Assembly: GCA_029255685.2 (NCBI GenBank)
Contig: CM055315.2
Coordinates: 33,671,501 to 33,735,500 of the forward strand
Origin: Silene conica
Taxonomy: Eukaryota; Streptophyta; Magnoliopsida; Caryophyllales; Caryophyllaceae
DNA: 64,000 bases
Direction: 5' to 3'
The position numbers and the translations under genes are program-made. Within the stretch, counting starts at the first letter, position 1, and each line of letters starts with the position of its first letter. The notes under the pieces are model-generated. The model ran no database searches. It saw only the letters and a program-made list of their open reading frames with translations, and had not been told where the DNA came from. Below are positions 58,753-64,000 of this stretch, one piece after another.

Positions 58753-59537
58753 TGTTAGAAAATTTGTGCCTTGAATTTGTGTCGAAGACGGAAAGACAAG
58801 AAGAGCATTGAGAACAAAGAAAAAGAAAAAGACATGTGATGAGACACGCATCACCGAAGTCAAAATTGGAAATCCGTAGTGTTGCAATGCTACGTTATTT
58901 GCTCCAATATGATTACAGTGGTTGACTTTGATTTGGGTTCTAAGTTTCAAGCGTCTTTCTTTGGTATTTGTTTTGGTTAGTAATTAGGAAATTAATTATT
59001 AATTTCCTATTTTGATATATTTCTTTATTAGTCTAGATATTTTATCTTGGGTGGAACAACTATATAAAGACTCAAGTTTTATTCTAGGTTAATTAAGAGA
59101 GAGATTTGAGAGCACAATAAAGAGGGTCAATTTGTGAGGTTCCTTCCGGAGAAGAAAACTCAGTTTGTCTCAGGCCCTATTATTAAGGTTCGTCTGTCTT
59201 TGAAGATTGGGGGAGTTTGTTTAGATCTTGGTTGGCCTCAAGATAATTTGTCCTCCGTCTTATTTGGGTAGTCTCTTTTGTTCCCTTTGAGACTACCATA
59301 TTTGTTGGTAGAATAGGGTATACTTTTGGCTCATATTGAGCGCGTGTGTACCGGTCTACTATTGTACTATTTTCTCCATTATAGTGAAGTTTGATCTCCT
59401 TGCAGGGTGGACGTAGCCAGTTATTTTACTGGTGAACCACGTAATTCCTTGTGTCAACTTTATTTACATTTGTTATTTATTATTCTTATCACCTTATCAA
59501 TTAACTATTTGGGTAACGGGACGCCTCCGTTACAACA
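58753..59537 (+). repeat. 3' LTR of the Copia element
   Basis: 785 bp, nearly identical to 55138-55922, followed by TSD GTATA. Confidence 0.93.
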
Positions 59538-59715
59538 GTATAAATGAATGAAATTGGTTTTTTGGATGCAATTTTGGCTAGAAATCAAAAAATTGGATTC
59601 AATTTCACCTTTCACTCAGAGTTATGGGGCCTAATCACTACATTTGAAACTTATGGACTCAATATCACACTTGCTCAAAGTTATATGGCTAATCGCCACT
59701 TTCGCGATTAAAAAT

Positions 59716-60036
59716 GACACCCAAAAATGATACTGTATATTCGACGACACCATTTCCCCATTTGCATCATCAACCCATGGTAAAGGAACACCTCGGATTA
59801 TACAATACGAAGTCATCTAACAATAATAAGGGGTTAAAATATGAGTTGAAATCATAATCTAAAAAAATGCAAACAACCCAAATAAAATTGAAAACATCCC
59901 ATTTTAGAAGAATCGTGTAAGAAACCTAAAAGAGGTGATATTTATCTGAATTCATGATTAATTAAACGCAGATATCAGATCTGAAGATTAAAACAAAGTA
60001 GTTGGTATTTGATAAAAAGGGAAGAGAGAAGCATAC
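59716..60036. other. Intron of the OB-fold gene, upstream part
   Basis: Non-coding AT-rich sequence lies between the right TSD of the Mutator-type element and the GTATGC donor at 60036-60031 (minus strand). Confidence 0.6.
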
Positions 60037-60158
60037 TTTGTTGATTACGAGCACTAAAGAGAATGGAAGCAGTTTCATCACCGACAAGACACTCAGCAAT
60101 ACGTGTAGAACGAGCATTCGAAGGCAAAGACGAGGAAGACGAAGAAGAAAATCTGGGT

Positions 60159-60794
60159 TGTTATGCCCTAAAATTACCATTTTATAAGCTAACACGTGGC
60201 ACTACGTGATTGGAAGGAAAGTGTACATTGGATACCAAAGTCAATGGTGTAAGGGAAATGGGAAGTCAACACAAAAGGAAGAGTGTAGAGGAAGGAGAGG
60301 AACGGCGCAAACGAGGAAGAAGAAAAGGTAAAAAGGAGCAAGGCTCAAGAATTGCCCTAAATGGCCACACAAGCAAAAGGAGTCAGAAAAAGCACATAGG
60401 AAAAGGAAGCCGAAATGGGATGAAAGAAGAAAAAAGGATCCGTTGGATAAGAGTCATATCCAACGGTCCATACATATTGTATTGTATATATAAGACAACT
60501 TTGTACATAGGCAAAGACATTCATTACACACTTAACACACACAAAACGCTAGAAAAACCTAAAGAAATACTTGTAATCGCATACATATCCTGAAGGAGAA
60601 TTCTAGTAGAAATTGGAGGAAACATCCCTCCCGCAGTTTTTCCCTAAGGGGTTTCTGCGTAATCAATCTTCTTCCCTTCCACACTTCTTCTCTCTATATT
60701 GCTAAAATACTTAGTTCTTCCACTAAATCGTATTCTTGGCTTGAAATCACTATAACCTCATAAAAACTACCTTAGGTAAATTTTGACCTAAACA
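60159..60794 (+). repeat. 5' LTR of the Retand-like element
   Basis: 636 bp from TGTTATGCCC to CCTAAACA. TATATATAAG near 60485 is a good TATA box. The partner LTR is not in the window. Confidence 0.82.
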
Positions 60795-60797
60795 TTT

Positions 60798-60815
60798 TGG
60801 CGCCCACCGTGGGGC
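60798..60815 (+). promoter_or_regulatory. Primer-binding site of the Retand-like element
   Basis: TGGCGCCCACCGTGGGGC lies 3 nt after the LTR end, in the position and form common to Tat-group elements. The primer tRNA was not identified with certainty. Confidence 0.7.
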
Positions 60816-60878
60816 TGTAGTGATTATTCAACCCGAAAAAAGCGAAAAATCCCAAAACTCTTAGAAAAATCTCTCAAA

Positions 60879-63338
60879 ATGACAAACACAACCTCTCAAA
60901 CGACCTCGCAACCCATCCCCGCAGTAGCAGGAGCCACCTCCACCTCTGTAGGGGCTCAGGAAACTCCAGCTCCGGCAGCGGCGGCTCCCCTCAGCACCAG
61001 CACTCCTCAGATGCAGTCAGGCATCACCAGCGGCGGCACGATGGCCAGCTCAGCCAACACCAGTGGAGACACCCCTACCCCGGCCATGTGGAAGACCATG
61101 ATGGAAGGAATCTTTACCCTCCATCAAGCGGTCGACGGCCTAAGGAAGGACAACCAGGAGCTAAGAAAGTTGGCTACCGCGCAGAATCAACCCCCACGGG
61201 TCAGCGAAGGACCAACCATCGACACCAGACTCCCAAGGCCTCCAGGGAGCAGAAGCGAGGCCAGAGCCATTCCCAACGAAATAGTCACCAGGCTAGACCT
61301 CACAGGGCTAGCTCATCCAGAAAGAATCACTCCGGCAGGATTGGGCTACCTTTCCATCAACCTAGACTCACCGCCACCGCAAACGGGGGCCCCAGGTAAC
61401 GGATCTGTAAGGTTACCCATTAGCACTAACCAACATGGTAATGCAGGACCTTTTTTCACCCCAACCTCGGTCTGGACGCAAGGAGAGGGATCGACGGCAA
61501 GGCAGCCCCTTCTGCTGGGGGCTGGCTCATCAGGATACCCCGCTCAACAGGCGCCATCGATAGTCCACATTGTACCGATGGGTCATCAGGCGCTCGGTCA
61601 GCCCACGGTCAGTCATACCCCAGGAGCGCCAGGGTATGCACCTCTCACTCATGCTACCCCTTGGAATTTCGCTAACCCTCTTGCAGGGCCGAATCCATGG
61701 GAACACCAGTACAAAGAGTTGTGGGACCTAGTCAGCCGCATACCAGGAATGCCAAGGCCCCTGGAGAAAGCGGCCCCAGACAGCTACGCAGACTCGCCAT
61801 TCACTCACAACATCGTTTCGGTGGATGTGCCTAAGGGATTCACTCCCCCGAATATGACCAGCTATGATGGAACAGCCGATCCTATAGACCACATCAACCA
61901 ATACAAGCAGAAGATGATGGTGATCACGGCCTCAGGCTCCCTGAAGGAGGCATGTATGTGTAAAGGATTCGGGTCCACTCTCTCAGGAGCCGCCCTCCAA
62001 TGGTTCGTCACTCTGCCCAACTCCAGCATGTCCAGCTTTGCAGACCTGGTGAACGCGTTCAACCAACAATTCGCCAGCAGTAGGCGGCCAGAAAAGCAGA
62101 GCAGCGATCTCTACGAGATCCAGCAAGGTGATGGAGAATCCACCAGAGACTACCTGGCCAGATTCAACAAAGAGATGGTATCCATACCCCATTGCGAAGA
62201 GAAGGCTGCCATCCACGCCTTTCGCTGGGGGCTACCACAGGCCTCCGACCTATACAAAGAGCTAACCAAATGGCCATGCACGGCTTACGCTCAGGTGCAG
62301 CAAAAGGCGTTGGACGCCATCCGACTGGAAGAGGACGCAGGACCTAGGAGGATCAGTTGTGGCTCTGCCTCCACCAGTAGGAAGGCACCAGCAGCAGACA
62401 GACAGGAGAGACCAAAACCCTACAACAGGCCGGTGCATAAGGTCTCTGGGGGAAAAAGCTGGAAGAATGATCCAAATCTGCCGCCAAAGGTACAGGAGTA
62501 TGGTTTCACTGTCAATCTTGCAGGATTAATCAAGACACTGAAAGAGTTGGGAGAAAAAGTGAAGTGGCCCAAGAAGCGGGCAGAAGAAAGAAGTAAAGAC
62601 GGAAGAGACACCAACCTGAGGTGCGACTTCCATAACGAAGACATCGGGCATACAACCGAAGACTGCATCACCCTCAGAAAAGAGGTCCGGTATCAGTATG
62701 AGCAGGGTAACCTGAATCACATCTTGCCAAAAGGGACCAAGGTGAACGCAACTCGCCAGGTAGCACCCTCTAGCCCTCCTCTCTGCACTAGAACTATTAA
62801 CGTGATAATAGGGGGCTCGGAGCTGTGCGGACTCACCTACTCCGCAGCCAAGAGGCACGCCACCCGAGTTAAAGGAGACAAGCCAGAGTCCTCGTGCTGG
62901 ATCAGCGCCCAGGATCTACCAGTCGTCAGCTTCGATGAGACGGATGTAGAAGAGGGTGCTGAATACCATGATGATGCCCTGATCATCACCCTATCCATAG
63001 GGAACTGCAGGGTAAAGAAGATCCTGGTAGACACGGGGAGCTCAGTCAACATCATCATGTTGGAAACACTGAAGAGCATGGGATTTGGAGAAGCAGATCT
63101 GACCAAAAAGGCGGTTCCGCTGGTGGGATTCAGCGGAGAAACCAAGCATTCACTCGGAGAAATCATGATCCCAACCTACGCCGGAGGAATCAACAAGCAG
63201 GTGAGATACCTGGTGATTGACGGTCCCTCCACCTACAACGTCATCCTGGGCAGGCCGTGGATACATGATATGAAATCCATTCCGTCTTCATACCACCAGT
63301 GCCTCAAGTTCCCTACGCCATGGGAGTCCAAACTATAA
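60879..63338 (+). CDS. Retand-like gag and aspartic protease (819 aa)
   Basis: The frame opens MTNTTSQTTSQPIPAVAGAT, an Ala/Thr/Pro-rich low-complexity N-terminus of about 300 residues. Residues about 325-490 are the retrotransposon gag domain (GFTPPNMTSYDGTADPIDHI, then SDLYEIQQGDGESTRDYLAR). Near residue 585 CDFHNEDIGHTTEDC is the degenerate knuckle of this lineage. Near residue 718 LVDTGSSVNIIM is the protease active site with an intact DTG, followed by YNVILGRPWIHDM. The frame stops at 63338 because one G appears to be missing in CCATGGGAGTC; the next frame continues into RT. Gag forms particles and the protease matures them. Apart from that shift the sequence looks well kept. Confidence 0.85.
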   Translation: MTNTTSQTTSQPIPAVAGATSTSVGAQETPAPAAAAPLSTSTPQMQSGITSGGTMASSANTSGDTPTPAMWKTMMEGIFTLHQAVDGLRKDNQELRKLATAQNQPPRVSEGPTIDTRLPRPPGSRSEARAIPNEIVTRLDLTGLAHPERITPAGLGYLSINLDSPPPQTGAPGNGSVRLPISTNQHGNAGPFFTPTSVWTQGEGSTARQPLLLGAGSSGYPAQQAPSIVHIVPMGHQALGQPTVSHTPGAPGYAPLTHATPWNFANPLAGPNPWEHQYKELWDLVSRIPGMPRPLEKAAPDSYADSPFTHNIVSVDVPKGFTPPNMTSYDGTADPIDHINQYKQKMMVITASGSLKEACMCKGFGSTLSGAALQWFVTLPNSSMSSFADLVNAFNQQFASSRRPEKQSSDLYEIQQGDGESTRDYLARFNKEMVSIPHCEEKAAIHAFRWGLPQASDLYKELTKWPCTAYAQVQQKALDAIRLEEDAGPRRISCGSASTSRKAPAADRQERPKPYNRPVHKVSGGKSWKNDPNLPPKVQEYGFTVNLAGLIKTLKELGEKVKWPKKRAEERSKDGRDTNLRCDFHNEDIGHTTEDCITLRKEVRYQYEQGNLNHILPKGTKVNATRQVAPSSPPLCTRTINVIIGGSELCGLTYSAAKRHATRVKGDKPESSCWISAQDLPVVSFDETDVEEGAEYHDDALIITLSIGNCRVKKILVDTGSSVNIIMLETLKSMGFGEADLTKKAVPLVGFSGETKHSLGEIMIPTYAGGINKQVRYLVIDGPSTYNVILGRPWIHDMKSIPSSYHQCLKFPTPWESKL

Positions 63339-64000
63339 GAGGAAACCAGGAAGAAGCAAGGAGCTGTTACAAGGTGGCACTCAAACCCACAGCCACCCCT
63401 CCTCCAGCATAGCAATCACAGGCAAAGCAGGTCAGGGGAACCTATGAAGAACCTCCCCAAGTAGAGGTAGAGGAAATTCCCCTAGACCCGCTGCACCCAG
63501 AGAGGAAGGTACTGGTGGGAGCAGAGTGTACAGGTACTGTTCGTTCAGAACTGCTAAATTTGTTAAAAGCTAACATTGACTGCTTTGCGTGGTCCCACGA
63601 AGACATGGTGGGGATAGACCCAAACATAATTTCACACAGGTTGAGCGTAAGCCCCGGCTACAAGCCGGTCCAACAAAAGAGAAGAAAATTTGCCGCGGAG
63701 AGAAACCAGGTGATAAACCAGGAGGTGGACGACCTCATGGCCGCAGGGAAGATCAGAGAAGTAACCTACCCAGATTGGCTATCCAACGTGGTGGTAGTCC
63801 CCAAAAAGAACGGAAAGTGGAGGGTGTGTGTAGACTTCACCGACCTCAACAAGGCGTGCCCTAAAGATCCATTCCCTCTGCCACACATAGATGCGATGGT
63901 GGATGCAACAGCAGGCCATGAGATGCTCACATTCCTGGACGCCTGGAGCGGATACAACCAGATCAAAATGCATCCAGAGGACCAGGAAAAAAACGGCATT
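63339..64000 (+). pseudogene. Retand-like reverse transcriptase, N-terminal part
   Basis: After the frameshift near 63325 the frame reads TIRGNQEEARSCYKVALKPT, meets a TAG near 63410, then DCFAWSHEDMVGIDPNIISH (RT leader), VVVVPKKNGKWRVCVDFTDL, NKACPKDPFPLPHIDAMVD and FLDAWSGYNQIKMHPEDQ. These are RT blocks 1 to 3. An AAAAAAA run at 63987-63993 probably holds an extra A, since the family has EKTAF where this reads EKNGI. The polymerase motif (YxDD) is beyond the window. Confidence 0.85.

Larger units (their letters stand above)
55138..59537 (+). mobile_element. Young defective Copia retrotransposon, TSD GTATA
   Basis: The LTRs 55138-55922 and 58753-59537 are both 785 bp and differ at about four positions by eye, so insertion was recent. 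GTATA flanks both ends (55133-55137 and 59538-59542). After the 5' LTR comes TTGGCACCAGAGC, a variant of the initiator tRNA-Met primer site. The purine tract AAGGTGGAGAT precedes the 3' LTR. The internal region encodes gag, protease and the start of GAG-pre-integrase only; integrase, RT and RNase H are absent, and about 740 bp of non-coding sequence follows. It therefore depends on a relative for movement. A TRIM lies in its gag. Confidence 0.93.
54740..59706. mobile_element. Mutator-type element holding a Copia insertion, TSD ATTAAAAAT
   Basis: The left end GCGCAAAAGTGGTGATTAGCC matches the reverse complement of the right end (CGCGAAAGTGGCGATTAGCC). The match continues for about 110 bp with phrases such as CCATAACTTT and CAAATGTAG on both sides. 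ATTAAAAAT at 54731-54739 and 59707-59715 is a 9-bp TSD. Without the Copia the element is about 570 bp and has no transposase. Just outside the left end, 43 bp comprising the TSD and the first 21 bp of the TIR are duplicated (54675-54717). Confidence 0.85.
52971..60158 (-). pseudogene. At4g28440-like OB-fold nucleic-acid-binding protein, interrupted
   Basis: Two minus-strand exons are visible. Exon 60158-60037 encodes a Ser-rich stretch, then STRIAECLVGDETASILFSA and RNQQ, and ends with a GTATGC donor. Exon 53158-52971, after a GCACAG acceptor, encodes DLMQPGATVILRNAIDMFKR and SMRLAVDKWGCVEVTES, and ends EDNNLSLVEYELVNMVKE with TGA at 52973-52971. The phases join as A|TT (Ile), and the two exons cover most of the OB fold of the family. 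Plant homologs read ILRNAKIDMFKGSM; here one Lys codon is missing and Gly is Arg. The 6.9-kb intron contains a nested Mutator/Copia/TRIM. The upstream end of the exon is cut at 60158/60159 by a Retand LTR, so this copy is probably dead unless the rest beyond the element is spliced back. Confidence 0.8.
60159..64000 (+). mobile_element. Tat/Retand-lineage Gypsy element, continues past the window
   Basis: The 5' LTR starts TGTTATGCCC at 60159 and is followed by a primer site, a long gag-protease frame and the first part of RT; the window ends inside RT. Gag, protease and RT sequences and the TGGCGCCCACCGTGGGGC primer site fit Tat-group (Retand-like) elements. The region is much richer in G and C than its surroundings. 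The left flank is TGGGT; the right TSD is outside the window. It interrupts an exon of the minus-strand OB-fold gene. Confidence 0.88.

Noticed and set aside
61862-63166. Long minus-strand ORFs opposite the Retand gag
   Set aside because: Shadow frames of a GC-rich real gene, with no motifs.

Overview
The window is nuclear DNA from a flowering plant, almost certainly a eudicot (Caryophyllales is only a weak guess from the repeat families). The evidence is GT-AG introns, two conserved plant genes, and plant-type transposons: Gypsy Athila, Tekay-like chromovirus and Tat/Retand lineages, Copia, TRIMs, and Mutator-, hAT- and Stowaway-type MITEs. Most of the 64 kb is transposable element, arranged in nests. 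Many element borders below were fixed by reading the target-site duplication (TSD) on both sides.

Layout. 1-5.9 kb: a decayed minus-strand Copia element cut by a solo LTR (1874-3336, TSD TGTAT). 6.0-7.1 kb: a Stowaway MITE and mostly unrecognised DNA. 7.3-19.04 kb: one broken MULE/FAR1-type gene (SWIM zinc finger plus OTU protease domain), split by a Mutator-type MITE (7660-8396) and by a 9.7-kb Athila retrotransposon (8593-18342). The Athila element carries a TRIM in its RNase H region, and its left junction with the host gene is triplicated as 3 x 857 bp.

19.9-42.0 kb: a small Mutator-type element (TSD TTAAAATTA) expanded to 22 kb by later insertions. These are a Tekay-like block with an extra truncated internal copy (20045-30982), and a hAT-like element (31165-41611) that holds a TRIM (31440-41059), which in turn holds a Tekay-type element with 2.9-kb LTRs (31755-40816). 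Those LTRs contain the most unusual sequence in the window: 12 irregularly spaced hairpins with a conserved loop and stems that differ from unit to unit but stay complementary.

42-60 kb: a gene island. NUCLEAR FUSION DEFECTIVE 6-like (NFD6; + strand, 44297-47636) looks intact and has a duplicated terminal-exon region. A minus-strand gene for an At4g28440-like OB-fold protein has two recognisable exons (60158-60037 and 53158-52971) separated by a 6.9-kb intron that holds a Mutator-type element containing a young Copia, itself containing a TRIM. The upstream exon is cut by the LTR of a Tat/Retand Gypsy element (60159 to beyond the window end).

Only NFD6 looks like a complete host gene. The retroelement ORFs are frameshifted, deleted or interrupted. 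The LTR pairs of the TRIM at 15448 and the Copia at 55138 are almost identical, so some insertions are recent.
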